In this document: positions 9,854 through 21,955 of the stretch, piece by piece
Position numbering within the stretch: the stretch's first letter is position 1
How the letters are laid out: the number at the start of each line of letters is the position of its first letter
Source of the DNA: Hyalella azteca
Lineage: Eukaryota; Arthropoda; Malacostraca; Amphipoda; Hyalellidae
Direction: 5' to 3'
Assembly: GCF_000764305.2 (NCBI RefSeq)
Contig: NW_025932576.1
Coordinates: 1 to 64,000, forward strand
DNA: 64,000 bases
Made by a program: the position numbers and the translations under genes
Notes under the pieces: generated by a model
The model's database searches: none
Seen by the model: the letters and a program-made list of their open reading frames with translations, nothing else
Told to the model about the DNA's origin: nothing

Positions 9854-10388
9854 CTCAGACACAGCGGAGTAATAATACATTTTGATTTGATCCTGAACTT
9901 AAGTTTGAAAATATGATCAGATTATGCCAGTCTTTGTATGGTCAGATGTTAATGAATTATACCGGCAATACATGATTCATCTCGGTATCAAGTGTTGGAG
10001 ATGCATACAATAATGAAGTTACTTGAGCGAGAAAAGTTTTAGAACAAGAGCCAGAAAATCAATTTAAAGATGACATCCCAGACGACTCCTGAAATGAATG
10101 AATGAAGACTCCAAGTAATCGGATAAAAAACACGGGGAAATAACGGAAATTATATGGGGTTCATTTTAAATATATTCAATTGATCGATTGATCACAAATT
10201 GCTTAAAGGCGCACTCAACAATTTCTTTAGGGTATATATATTTTACCCAAACATATATGTCAGCGATACAAAATCCGTTCCCCTTTTGGGCAATAGATTC
10301 ATATTATTATAATACGAAATGTTCCAGTGCGTTTTTCGCATTCGATGTTTGCGTTTTCATTTTGCGTGTTCGAAACAAGCAACTCACT
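9854..10388. other. Intergenic DNA, no gene seen
   Basis: AT-rich sequence to the right of the chimeric join. I recognise no repeat and no supported ORF. Confidence 0.4.
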
Positions 10389-10530
10389 GTTCCAATTTTG
10401 CTGTGCGTAACGGCCCGGCCTCCTCGCGGATTCTGGCCAGAAACTGTCGCACTGCATGAGCTGGGATCAAACCCGCAACTCACTGCCCAATCCTGGTACT
10501 GTGAACTGTAACAACTGGACCACCCTGCCT
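10389..10530 (-). mobile_element. tRNA-derived SINE (minus)
   Basis: On the minus strand the head reads GGGTGGTCCAGTTGTTACAG (A-box region), then GGGCAGTGAGTT, then the B box GGTTTGATCCC (plus-strand 10463-10473). A GC-rich tail follows toward 10389. It aligns closely with the copy at 46571-46660. The RNA polymerase III promoter boxes without tRNA-like folding support a SINE and not a tRNA gene. Confidence 0.65.
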
Positions 10531-11635
10531 AAATTGGACCTGTAGTTCATCATATGGGAAGCTCGGCTGTATACATTAAATATTATTATGTGTGCTCGTG
10601 TTTGAATGTTGCCCTTCTATTATAATAAGCATTTCTCATCAGCGTTTGGTTTGTTGGCAAATAAACAGGATTATGTAGATCAATAATTTATTAATAAAAA
10701 TACTGATAAAGTTGCAGTCTCATTAATTGCTAGGAAGGCAAGCACAGGTCACGCATAAATTTGAATTGTTAACTGCATTTAAGATTCCTCAACGATTTTT
10801 AGTTTAAAAATATTCTCTATTGTTTCAATTAGAGTTACTGAGCTATGATACGTGAACATGAAAAGGCAATCATCTACACCAGAAATTTTCTATACATAAT
10901 AAATATTGTACTCAGATGAACTAATTCAAATGTTAATAAATGTTACACAATTACTCAGAAACTAAACATCGGAGCTCATATAATGCGCAAGGAATAGAAT
11001 GGTTGGAGGGCTATTCTTTAACACTGTCTAAATCCTTAAATATCAATCGAATTCGTAAACAATTTATTTCATTATCATCAAATTATAATTAACAACTTGT
11101 GCACATAGTGAACACACTTTGTGCTCGTAGCACTGATACGCCCTAATTAGGGCAAAACTTGGGCAGGATGGTTTCAGTCACTCAACTGGGCATCAGGGAA
11201 TCAGTGAGAGTAGCTAACAAACTTTACAAAACCTTGTTTTTTATAGGTAGAAAAGCAATTATTTTATTTATCACTTAATATTTAAGAAATCGCAAAATTG
11301 CAGCGTATAATTTAATTTGAAATTGCATGAATGTCATTGATTTTTGTAGAAAAAAAATTAAATTGACGTGTGTTAATTATTTGGCTGGTTGATTGCCACA
11401 ATCAAAACCTCGTATTTAAAATTTCCAAAAACGTGCTCTCTATTTTATAAAATATTATAGGCGAAAGAAATGTATCATAAAAATTTACTTGCTTTAGTAA
11501 AGTACAGAATCTATGGTATTGTAGAATATCTTCACAAAAACTATAGAAACTATAAACAGGCATTCTCAGCTCAAAATATTTCATTACAAGGTTCCCGGTT
11601 CAGATCTTCAAGCTCATTGTTCCAAGAAAATGCTT
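10531..11635. other. AT-rich intergenic DNA, no gene seen
   Basis: Short open frames only. I saw no splice-flanked protein-like stretch and no repeat match. Confidence 0.4.
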
Positions 11636-11945
11636 CTAAGCTCATGGTTATTAAGTCATGGCTATAATCTCCTGGTCAACCGTCTGGTCTAAGCTCATGG
11701 TTATTAAGTCATGGTTATAATCTCCTGGTCAACCGCCTGGTCTAAGCTCATGGTTATTAAGTCATGGTTATAATCTCCTGGTCAACCGCCTGGTCTAAGC
11801 TCATGGTATCTCCTGGTCAACCGCCTGGTCTAAGCTCATGGTTATTAAGTCAAGGTTATAATCTCTTGGTCAACCGTCTGGTCTAAGCTCATGGTTATTA
11901 AGACATGGTTATAATCTCCTGGTCAACCGTCTGGTCTAAGCTTAA
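11636..11945 (+). repeat. 53-bp minisatellite, about 6 copies
   Basis: The unit begins AAGCTCATGGTTATTAAGTC and ends CCTGGTCAACCGYCTGGTCT. One unit has an internal deletion of about 20 bp. Decayed half-units continue to about 12040. Confidence 0.9.
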
Positions 11946-14885
11946 GGTTCTAACTCATAGTACCTAGTACCCTTGACCCTACGATGATGCACATAGTACT
12001 CAGCTGAGGGTTCTCAATTCATGGTTCTTAGTTTAAAGTTCTTAATTTTTAAGTACCGCACTCTATTTCCTTGTACAGCAACTGTCATTTATGCCAACCG
12101 CTTGAATTTTACAATGAAAAATAATTAGCAATATATTATATATTTGGAACACGGTGGTAATCAAGGTATTCCCGATAATCATAGAATATTTTGTTATTTT
12201 TATTTCCCACAACGAATAATAGTCAATTATTTTCAAATAATAGTCAATTAATAGTCGACGAAGTCAATTATTTTCCATCGGCCAATTAACGATTGATATC
12301 CCGTAGTCAATTATCTGCCACTGGCCAATCAGTTGCCCTCTAGCAATTAACATACCCTCTTCGGCATGATAATGTTCTTGCTCACATGTGCTGCAAAATA
12401 GAAAAATAAAGATTATTCAACAAAATATGTGACGTCGGTAAATATATATGCAGCCTATTGGAAAGAATAGACATTGAAAATATTTAGTAAGACCCAATCG
12501 CAGTCTTCCATAAATTCATATTTATTCAATAAATTTCATAAGAAATGAAAAATTAAAAAGAAAATTCTATGGAGTCTAAAAGATCAATTTCAATATCACG
12601 ACAGACTTTTGCCCCTTCGGACCGAAATATTCAAAATGACGATTTGTGTGCCGAAAACCATTGACTCGGCGGATTAGCATCGTCTAGGCCTATAGCATTT
12701 TAAGAATTCATTCACCTTGCAGCCGCCTTACACAGATGAACTATCATCGTGTCAGTAGTCTCGCAATTTTGTCCGTTAAACAGCCCCTGAAAACCAACGT
12801 AAGTTAAGTTTAGTTGCTAAACCTTGTGGGAAAATTTTCCCACCATTGATCATTTTTTTGTCTGTTGTTAATTTGTTCTGGTTCGCTGTTGTTGTTTCAC
12901 TTGTTGGGTCCCATTTAGGGTCATTTTTATTCGTTAAGTAATAGAGGTAAAGTTTGTAGGTAGAGCCAGAGCCAGTACGTTGATTACCATACTAGCTATC
13001 AGACTAACTATATACTATATTCGCTCCGGGTTGCATTGTCTTGCGACTAGTACCACGTCAACCTCAGCATCAGTGCAGCTTCAGCCAATCAATCCACAAT
13101 AAGTTCTTAATTTCTTCCTGTGCTCTATTTATCTATCTTTTCGTTTGTATTAATGTTGCTGTTTATTCTTTATTTTTATTTAAGTTCTGTTATTAAGCTT
13201 ATTTACTACGGTACTCTAGACAATCAAATTAATTCGATCCTGCCAACTTATCGATCAAAATTATTATCTTATCAACTTTACAATTTAAATTATCAATCAA
13301 CTTTATCAACTATTGAATTTATCAATTAAATTATATAGCGAGGCTTCTAAAGTTCATGCTGAGCTGGCATCCGCATGTGTAGTCCACTGCTATATAAGAT
13401 TTTTCTTCCTTTCAAAAGTCAAATCTCCTACTGTACTTACTATATTTCTCGTCTAGAGTACCTACCTTCCACTGATTTCTCTAAGCTCAAATTTGCCACC
13501 TTCCTAAAAGCTAGTAATTATCACTGAGACGCATCTAAATCCTAGGTTTGTGAACTGTAGACTTGTCCATTCATAAATTTATATAGTTGTCACTTATTCT
13601 TAATTTGATTTTGCGATAGCGAGGTTGAAGGAACAATTGCTTTAAATATTCAATTATATCTTGCAGTATTCTGTGCTGGATCCTTCTGAAGCAAAGCCGA
13701 GGAGGATATAACTATTCTGATGCTCGAATCAATCATTAAGAAATCAACGTACGTCATCATTTACTTTAATAATTGCCACCTTCATCTTCATCACATCGGG
13801 ATGTGGAAAAGTTACTTCGTCCATCTAGAGAAATCTTTGGATTGAATATTAAATTCCAATTGAACTATTTCTGTTTTATTTGATCCGATTGTGTAAGCCA
13901 AATTTCTCACAACCTTTTGAATAATGTACCTACTGTTCAGTATATTCATGCACGTTTCGATTTGCTTCATGTTCTTGATTAGTCATTTGTCAAAATTATC
14001 ATTGAGCCAGTCTATTGTTTTCGTCATTGTATTTTGTTCTCCTGCCCTCAGGGCAGGTCCACGGATTTAAGTAAATTCCAGCAGCTACAAAACGCTGCGC
14101 GTTTTTTACCCCAAGCCAAAATGGCGTTTACAATGCCTCGGCATTGACAATTTGTTTTCAAATGAATAAATTATTCAAATGAGAATTGCGTACCATGCAC
14201 ATTGCCCCGGCAAATTATTATTAATATCTATCTATTTATAGTATCTATAAATACTTTTAAGTTGTATCATTTATGCTATTTACTATGGCGCCTAACACAT
14301 ATTAATATACGCATAACATATTCACACTAAAACTTTTTCTTTCTTCGTAAGTTAACAGTTAACTTTTCTTTCTTTAACTGTAAAACTTTTTCTTTATACA
14401 GTTAACTTCGTCAAGTTAACTGTAACCTCACTACAGCCTTGTCCTCCAAAGTTTGGGGTAAGCCCTTAAATGGCTCCTAAATTGTTCCTCAAACTTGAAA
14501 TATTCCCTTGTATATTTATTGTACCTAATATCGACTTTATCTTAATATATATTGTATTCCATTAATTCTACAGGTGCAACTTACGGATACATACACTTAA
14601 ATGTACTTTCCTAACACTCGTCTCTCTCGATTAATTTTCGTCTAAATCCTTCATCGCGTTTAACTTAGCTTATAGCGGTGCTGAACCAACTTACCGCTAT
14701 AAATTAGCATATTACTATTAAATATATTATTAATATTAAATATATTATTACAATCATAATAATGCAATATACTTATAATAATAATATATAATTTATCATA
14801 AGCTAATACTAGCCGAGATGCCTTGCCGTACAATGTACAAGGCAAAATGTACATACCTGGGCAGACACGTACATTTTAGCCCCCG
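11946..14885. other. Intergenic DNA, no gene seen; perfect palindrome at 12826-12843
   Basis: AT-rich, with CAATTA-rich stretches (12210-12310). A perfect 18-bp palindrome, GTGGGAAAATTTTCCCAC, lies at 12826-12843, and a smaller one, CCTGCCCTCAGGGCAGG, at about 14041. I see no coding exon. Confidence 0.45.
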
Positions 14886-15359
14886 CGATAGGACCGTACG
14901 GAGTACACTGAGAGAAATGGGCTGGTCTGGATGACCCACTTTGATGAGTCAACCGCGTCCGAAAATCGATGCACTTTTTTGACTCACTTGCCCCATTTGT
15001 GGGTCATACTGACCCATTAAATTTCAAGCATGACTCACTTGTGGCGTTAAATCNTTCTACATAAATGGCGTCTCTTGACGAGCAATGTCACATTTTTTAC
15101 CTCCTTAGGTTATTCGCACCTTACGTTACTTGCTGCTCAAATGTTCCTAACTCTCCTGCCGGATACTGTAGAAAGTATCCCGTGAGATAGGGCAGGCAGA
15201 GCAGTGATTAATGGTGACTTCATGGTAGTGATGAAATTAGTTATGATGAAATATTGACAATATCAAGCTTCATCACTCTCATCACTCACAACAGTCATCT
15301 TGACACGCCGTGGTTCCTGCCTGTAAAGCGGACGCCGTTTTTCGTTGGTGATTAATGGC
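14886..15359. other. Intergenic DNA with TGACYCA-rich stretch and one N (15054)
   Basis: Between 14925 and 15045, variants of TGACTCA and TGACCCA occur repeatedly in both orientations. A single N at 15054 marks an unresolved join. Confidence 0.4.
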
Positions 15360-15565
15360 AATTTATACAAGGTCAGTAAACCTGTTTTCTGTCGAGTTTC
15401 TGTTAAAGTGGCTTCAACGCTTCAAGATATAAAGCTGCTGCAATAATAATGTCATCGGTGATGCATGCACAGAAGAAAATAAATTTGTGCTGCTCTTATT
15501 ATTATTATATCACTCGCGAGTGTTATTATTACTGCATACAGAAATATTGCGATATGTGAGTGATG
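15360..15565 (+). repeat. Dispersed repeat family G, copy 2
   Basis: Diverged partner of 6890-7085. It shares AAAGCTGCTGCAATAATAAT and GATGCATGCACAGAAGAAA. Confidence 0.4.
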
Positions 15566-15616
15566 CCTTACATTGCTTTTTAGCTTGAAGCTATAGATGT
15601 TTGGGTACTAATACAG

Positions 15617-15632
15617 TGTGTATAAGAGACAG
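15617..15632. other. Partial Tn5 mosaic end (adapter remnant)
   Basis: Sixteen of the 19 nt of the mosaic end (TGTGTATAAGAGACAG) abut the first unit of the 52-bp array. Incompletely trimmed library adapter is the simplest explanation. Confidence 0.85.
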
Positions 15633-15945
15633 GAGTAGAGATGCTACAATGTGGTACAAAGTTTCCTATGGGACAAGGCAGGTAGAGTAGAGATGCTACA
15701 ATGTGGTACCAAGTTTCCTGTGGAACAAGGCAGGTAGAGTAGAGATGCTACAATGTGGTACCAAGTTTCCTGTGGGATAAGGCAGGTAGAGTAGAGATGC
15801 TACAATGTGGTACCAAGTTTCTTGTGGGACAAGGCAGGTAGAGTAGAGATGCTACAAGTACAAAGTTTTCTGTGGGACAAGGCAGGTAGAGCAGAGATGC
15901 TACAATATTGTACAAAGTTTTCTGTGGGACAAGGCAGGTTGAGTA
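15633..15945 (+). repeat. 52-bp minisatellite, about 6 copies
   Basis: The unit begins GTAGAGTAGAGATGCTACAA and ends TGTGGGACAAGGCAG. The left edge coincides with the adapter remnant, so true length and position are uncertain. Confidence 0.9.
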
Positions 15946-16874
15946 TACTCAGAGGTAAATTAGCGCTGCTACGCGGCTGGCGATATCGTCTCTAATGCGG
16001 ACATTTCTGCTCTATCGCGGCTCTGTCGCGTCCCTACGTCGGCTCTGCTGCCGGCGACGGCCTGCTCTTTTCCCTGCCCTAAATTTTAACTGGGATATGA
16101 CATTAGAATAGCTTAGTTTTTAATGCAATTGCTAGCGATTTTCTGAGTAAATCATGGTACTCAGTAAACATGTATATATGGCGGTAGTTTAGTCATTTAA
16201 ATATTCAATTAAAATTAGGTAATTAAAAATTTCAGAATTGGGTAGGATGGGATAAATCTAATGCACATTCTCTCGTGTTACGGATTCTGAATGGTAAAAT
16301 CGGGTGTCGCATCTGTAGCCTTGATCAATAAGATCTTGGTGTAACAACAAGGGTTCATTGACAGACTTAAAAAATATCTTTAAGTATCAGCTTAATTTGA
16401 CATCGGCCACCACAAAACGGTCGCGAGGCGCCTCTACTCGAATGCCGCAGAAAATTTAATGTTTATCACATTCTCTATGACTTACAAAGAACGATGAGCA
16501 ATCCTTTTAAGCGAATAAATTCCTTCGCTAATAATGACTGTTTCACAACATGAATTCAGTGAGTTACAACATTACTTTCAGAGTTCCGATCAAATCATTG
16601 CTGGCAGCAGCACATAGCTTTAATTACAAAATAATATGATTCAGAAAATGAAGGACGAGGTCATCATTACTGTACACGAACATAAAAAATCTTGTGTTAT
16701 TAATAGGCTAATAGATAATTAATTTACGACTATCCTACGCTCCGGCTAAAATTATAGGAATGAAAAATTAAAAATTATAATCATTTTAATCATGTCATTT
16801 GTTGGCATTTAAACATTCGCTGGCATGAAATCTTGGCATTTAAACATTCTTTTGTACTCCTCATCATCACCGAC
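15946..16874. other. Intergenic DNA, no gene seen
   Basis: A locally GC-rich block (15960-16080) lies next to the array. The rest is AT-rich with no supported ORF. Confidence 0.4.
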
Positions 16875-17150
16875 ACCGGGTCCACAAAAAAGTTTAATTT
16901 ACTTTGTGTAGAAAAGTTTATTTCCAGAAATTGAATGCCAATAGAAATACTCAAATATATGAATCGAAAACTTACTTCCCTCATGAGAGGCATTTGTCGT
17001 CTGCGATAATATAACATAAAATACACCAAAGCTATCTCCGTTCAATAACAACTGTTGAATGTGGTTCAAGAATTATTTATAGTTTGTATAAGAAAAAAAA
17101 ATCAAAGAATATCGAAGCACTGAGATGCATTCCCACGAGAAGTATCATTC
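16875..17150 (+). repeat. Dispersed repeat family A, copy 3 (right part only)
   Basis: It aligns with 4310-4590 and 37145-37390: AAAAAGTTTAATTT, TTGAATGCCAATAGAAATAC, TCCGTTCAATAA, and TGTGGTTCAAGAATTATTTA. Confidence 0.7.
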
Positions 17151-17169
17151 ACCAAGTTATCGCTATGAT

Positions 17170-17255
17170 ATAATTGGCTGAGTTGCCAGTGGAGCACAAT
17201 CGCCGGCATAAACATTCGACCTCACGAGGTTAGTTTGGCCGAGTTATTCAATGAT
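17170..17255 (-). repeat. Dispersed repeat family F, copy 2 (minus)
   Basis: An inverted match to 6550-6645 through CATTCGACCTCACGAGGTTA. Confidence 0.6.
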
Positions 17256-17264
17256 TTTAGCAAA

Positions 17265-17835
17265 GGGAAATATGCTTTGTTTTAACAAATATTTGAACAT
17301 AGAATGCTTCTTCATGACCGAACGATTGAAATGTCCGCGGCTGTCGGACAAAGGCGCCTCTTCAAGTCGCTGTTGCTGATATAGGGCGGCAGCGATGCCT
17401 AAGCTCTGCCTTGAAAATCAATTCGAATTTCATCGCCAAATATTGTGAAATTCCGAAAGACGAAGGCAATTGATCTACCTTGTACGGCTTATTTGAAGCT
17501 TATTGGTAACCCTAGACGCTTCACAGCGAAGGGGCTCATAAATTTGAAATTTTCTCTAGCCATTTCATTATAAGTACTCGTTGCTAATAGATATTGTTTC
17601 ATATGCATGACTACTGAAACTTTCAGATTAGGAAGATCCTTCACGGGCAATTGTAACCCATACTGAACTATTCTCCCCTTCTGCCCCCGCTATCAAAAAC
17701 ATTATTCCGCATCTCAGTTCAGTATCATGACTACGAGCAAATAATAAAAGGTTTAGAGTTTGTCGATGTTTTAACGCCATCTCACCATTTAATTAAAAAT
17801 AAATCTAGTTTATTATTAAACAGGTATCGCCTACT
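17265..17835 (-). repeat. Dispersed repeat family B (minus)
   Basis: It contains CTTCTTCATGACCGAACGATT, GCTGTCGGACAAAGGCGCCTC and CATCTCAGTTCAGTATCATG in the same order as the full copy at 29850-30520. It follows family A directly, as at 37400, so A, F and B may be parts of one element. Confidence 0.65.
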
Positions 17836-18357
17836 TGATATCTCTTCATAGCCCACCAGTCTTCATGGTAAAATTGTTACTGCGATAGGATTTTAGGATT
17901 TACAAAATTTTTCGATTCCCTTGGATTTTTTATCGAAATATAAATTTTATGACACCCACTCCCTCGCCCTATCTCGTGTTGCTGTATTATTAGAGTCGAT
18001 ATCCCCCTTCAACCTTATTAACGAACAGGAACTAATGATTAGCCCGAGTTAAACTACTGCCCTTGTATATTGGATTTGAAGCATATGAATATGTTATGAC
18101 GTATATCATACAGGGTGATCATCAGATAAATTAATAAAATAATCTGCTTGTACGAGCGTAGCTTAGACTTTTATGATATTATCAATATTTAATCTAATAG
18201 ATTTTTTTTTCTTTTTTTATAAAGTCCTCCCACACTCACCATTCCAACAAAAAAAAAGGAATTGATTTTATTAATTAAAAACAGGGAATGGTTTCATGTC
18301 AATGATCAGGGCCCCGACCTCAACGCCTCTGATGGTGGCCTACACCGACTCCGAGGG
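17836..18357. other. Intergenic DNA, no gene seen
   Basis: AT-rich with poly-T and poly-A runs at 18200-18260, just beyond the 3' end of the LINE fragment. The poly-A is on the wrong side and strand to be assigned as the LINE tail with confidence. Confidence 0.35.
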
Positions 18358-19265
18358 TCACTGAGCTGTGACGCGAGCGAGGAGCGGGCCCACGTCGAAC
18401 TTTTCTCTGACTGCTGTTAGGATGCTAGCTGCATTGCCTCTCTGCACGGCCAAACCCAACCTTTACTCCAACCATAGAGTCTCTCTACGTTCGCCGGACA
18501 ATTCCGTAATGCGACGGCAAATCTGTGATATTAAAGGACCAGTCGTTTCACCAAATGTGCCCGTCGTTTCTAATGCGACTGGCTCGAAACGATACCGAGC
18601 TGCCAACGCCGCGTATTTACGTCTCTTGCTATCCTCCGCCGCCCAAGCCGCGAACCCAGCAGAAATAGCCGAATTATTGACATGCGACTCAGCAAAAGTG
18701 TCGACGCAGGTTGCATCCCAGCACAAACACCTCCCATTAGAAAACGGGAAAACCGTTAAGCCATCTGGTCTCTTACCATCCCCTCTGACCACTCCAACGG
18801 GTTCAAGGCATGAAGGAACGCCAGGGCTCTGAAGAGCCCTCCTGATCACATCGTTCAGAGCCGAGTGTCTTGGATGTCGCCCAGCGCTTTACTTACAAGA
18901 AAGGCCATGCAGCTCTCGTGCATCCATCCGCTTTCCGCACCGACAAGTGTGGGGTTCGCATACATTTGCGCCACCTCGAAGAGCAATTGAGACGCGGAAG
19001 GAGCCGGGATCTAGAAGTGTTCCAAGAGCATCCGAAGGAAAAGCGTGAAGCCACAAGCCACTCTCTCTCTTCGCCGCCGCAAGTAGACGAGTCCTGGATA
19101 TTTGGTCCGCCGCTTCCAAAAGCCGCGCCGCGGAGCCCGCGGCCACAGGCCCATCCCAAGTCCTCTGCCGGCCCAAACTCGCGTCCCCGGGCAAAGCAAT
19201 ACCTGCGTTCCCATTGTGCCACTCATCCACCGCCATCCGCAACTGTCGTCCTCGGCCAGTCGTAC
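18358..19265 (-). pseudogene. LINE reverse-transcriptase ORF, 3'-terminal part, two in-frame stops
   Basis: One minus-strand frame carries the region that follows the RT domain in a LINE ORF: an LGTLLD-type segment, the Cys/His cluster CEPHTCRCG with HGLSCK, then SALNDVIRRALQS, GVVRGDGKRPDGLT and WDATCVDTFAESH, ending with LAVQRGNAAS near 18400 and a TGA at 18358-18360. Two TAA codons interrupt it (18889-18891 and 18463-18465), both in frame, so otherwise the coding sequence is collinear. The catalytic RT palm is absent, giving a 5'-truncated dead copy as expected from incomplete target-primed reverse transcription. GC content and codon use differ sharply from the AT-rich surroundings. Confidence 0.8.
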
Positions 19266-19359
19266 ATTATGTCATCTAATAGATTATTGTCTAACTGCAA
19301 TGAGAAAGATCCTGGCTCACATCTTTATCTGAATTGCAGATTGAGTTGCCGCTAAATAA

Positions 19360-19860
19360 ATAGACAACTCACAGCCTTTTGTTTCGTCCGCGTTGTCTTG
19401 ATGCTGAACTGAGATGCACAATAATGTTTGTGACAGCGAGGTAAGAATAGTTTAGTCTAGGATACAATTAATTGCCTGCCGAGGTTCTACTCGTGACCGT
19501 AGTATTCAGTAGCTATGGGTCGGATGCAACGTTTGTCCTGTCAATCATGGATGAAAGTCTCTAATTGCTGGAATTTGTACTGAATCCTGCGCGCACAGAA
19601 GCTCGTAGGCCTCACGGAAAGGTGTGAGATTGCATCAGCCATTAGAAAGTTGGCTAATCCTTCATAGCGCACTATAACTGCAATTGATTGATTAGGAAAA
19701 GCTTGAGCATCGCTGCTGCCCTTGGCACCCTCCTCTTGATGAGGCGTCTTTGTCCGACAGCCGCGGACAGTTTGAGCGCTAGGTCATGCAGAAGCATCAA
19801 ACATTTGTTCATACAAAGCATGTTTTTCTTTGCTGAAAACATTAAATAACACATGTAGAG
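19360..19860 (+). repeat. Dispersed repeat family B, partial copy (plus)
   Basis: It matches 24890-25625 in order: CAACTCACAGCC, a GTAGTATTCAGTAGCTATG segment, CATCGCTGCTGCCCT, and GGCGTCTTTGTCCGACAGCC. It starts the first of two direct composite units (B, M, 31-bp array, E). Confidence 0.7.
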
Positions 19861-20029
19861 AAGTTTCCATTATACAAAGAGCGCATGGCCCAATGTATAT
19901 TTAGTGTTGATTCTTCGCAAGCCTCTCTTTCAGGTAGTATCTCCTATCAAAGTATATTCAATATATAAAGTGAAATTTGCAACATGACAGCTGCTCGCAG
20001 ATGAGCAGATTATTGTCCAGATTTTAATT

Positions 20030-20175
20030 TTATTCTAAAATTTAAGGCCATGGCAGCAATTTGTGCTGCAAAGATATCGTGAACTTGTAAAAGAATAATA
20101 AATTTTCAATGTGAATATTACTTCAGAATATTGCGATATCGTGAGACTGGGCCCTGGAGTGGTTGACATGTAATC
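20030..20175 (+). repeat. Repeat segment M, copy 1
   Basis: AATATTACTTCAGAATATTG and CGATATCGTGAGACTGGG recur in diverged form at 26680-26760 and 30690-30765, each time within the same composite unit. Confidence 0.5.
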
Positions 20176-20448
20176 AAAAACTGAATGTAATCTTGAAAAA
20201 TTCCCGCAACCTCGTATTGAACTATTTATACCAGGTGAGTGTCCAGGGAAATGAAGATTAAATAACAACAATATGCTTTTAGATATTTTCGGATTAAGTT
20301 TATTAATTAATACTTCACAATTCTTTCAACACGATTGAATAAAATCTTGAGAAATGCAAATAGCGTTCCAGCAGAAAAACCTTTAATTCTAATGTCCTCG
20401 ACAATTGGGAAACTGCCTCTTTGTGTTTTAGTCCTCGAAATGATAAAT

Positions 20449-20580
20449 AACTAATGGCGTGCAGTGGTTGGCAGTACATAACTAATGGCGTGCTGTGGTT
20501 GGCAGTACATAACTAATGGCGTGCTGTGGTTGGCAGTACATAACTAATGGCGTGCTGTGGTTGGCAGTACATAACTTATG
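20449..20580 (+). repeat. 31-bp minisatellite, 4 copies
   Basis: The unit reads AACTAATGGCGTGCTGTGGT then TGGCAGTACAT. It has the same monomer as the larger array at 26852-27521. Confidence 0.95.
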
Positions 20581-21955
20581 GTTTGGAACTGCTGTGTAGT
20601 TGTAAGCAGAGGTGCAGTTAGCATCTTAGTGATAGCTTGGAACTACCGTGTTGTAGGGTGGAGTGTAAAACAGCCGTTTTCGATATTCGCTCTCCCACAA
20701 TTTCTGGAGTTGCCGCAAATCCATAAAAGATCTTAAAATCGTGATTTAAAAATCATATTTAATTAATATTTATATATGTGATATGATTTATTTATAGATT
20801 TATATAATTTATATTTATATATTTGACATAAAAATAATCTTATACAAATGTAAAGCGCCTAAAATAGCGTCTTTAACGCTTCTTCAGTGTAACAGTGTTA
20901 AATCATGAATTGTTTTACATGATCTACTCGACCACAGTTCGCAATTGATGTGTTCGCAACAAGTTAAACTCTTCTGCTCGATCTCACCCCAAAAGATCTC
21001 AATACATCAATCAACATCATTTAACATTGTGCATTGCTTGTATGAAATGCAGACAGCCAGGGCCATTTTGAAAATCATAGGGAGAAAATTTTTTCCGCTT
21101 TTTTATATGCCAAAATAAAGGCCTCGCAAAGCTGCGTCTGCCATTATTTTTGTAACTCAATTGCGATATAAATGGCTCTAGTACGCACGAAAGGTTCATT
21201 TTTTACCTTCTGGCCATGAAATTCGAGGGCTTTGAACTTTGCATTCAATTTCCTGAGTCACCGTATGTGATAGGAAAAAAATTTTTTTTCACAAAAAAGG
21301 TCGTTTGTTTTCGCTTTCAACCATACTAAGGTCTTTTTCAGAAGGTAATATTTTGTCCCCGAGGTGCATCCGCGAAGTGCAGAGATTCCCTTGAATCCGT
21401 TGGCTTTCGTTCCGCAACGGCTGGAAGCCAATGGCGCAGTGGGCCTGAAGATACAGATTAAGTAGAATTCATTTTGAAATTAAAAATAATACAAATACTT
21501 AGTAAGACCAGTTGTATGAATTTCATTTGTATTTTATACTATTTATTCTGATATAGGCAATGAATAGCTAATTGTGTGGCAGCTCTTCCGCAACACTAAC
21601 CTCTAGATTAGAGAATACTAATGTAATAAAGAAATTACAATCATTATGCCCTGTGATGTTATAGTGTTCAGTAGTTATGCATTTTTCCTGATGATAGCTC
21701 GACTGAAGGCAGGTTAAAGCGATTTCATTGCATGATAATGATACCTTAACAGTGTAAGTACCGCATTCGAGTACGGGATTCGACGTGCTGCCCGTAGTTT
21801 TAATTCGGAATAATATTTATCAACTGCTGCTATGAACTGGATCAGAGTTTTGCAAACCGACCTACATGAATTACAATACTTACGTATATAAATGAATCAA
21901 ACTGAAATCACTGAATTTTACATCAGTCTAGGTCCATATAGATAATTAAACGAAA
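20581..21955. other. Noncoding DNA inside composite unit 1
   Basis: No gene seen. TATAGTGTTCAGTAGTTATGCA near 21660 matches 27624-27650 of unit 2. Otherwise the two units have diverged here. Confidence 0.4.

Noticed and set aside
9680..9916. ORF of 78 codons spanning the chimeric insert
   Set aside because: It reads through sequencing adapter (peptide SYTHLDVYKRQ), so it is not a gene.
11636..11945. CRISPR array
   Set aside because: Whole 53-bp units repeat without unique spacers and the genome is eukaryotic; it is a minisatellite.
14886..15045. A second TIR element starting CACTGAGAGAAAT
   Set aside because: I found no matching inverted end or target duplication.
18368..19355. Plus-strand ORFs of 154 and 161 codons
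   Set aside because: They are antisense shadows of the GC-rich LINE fragment on the minus strand.
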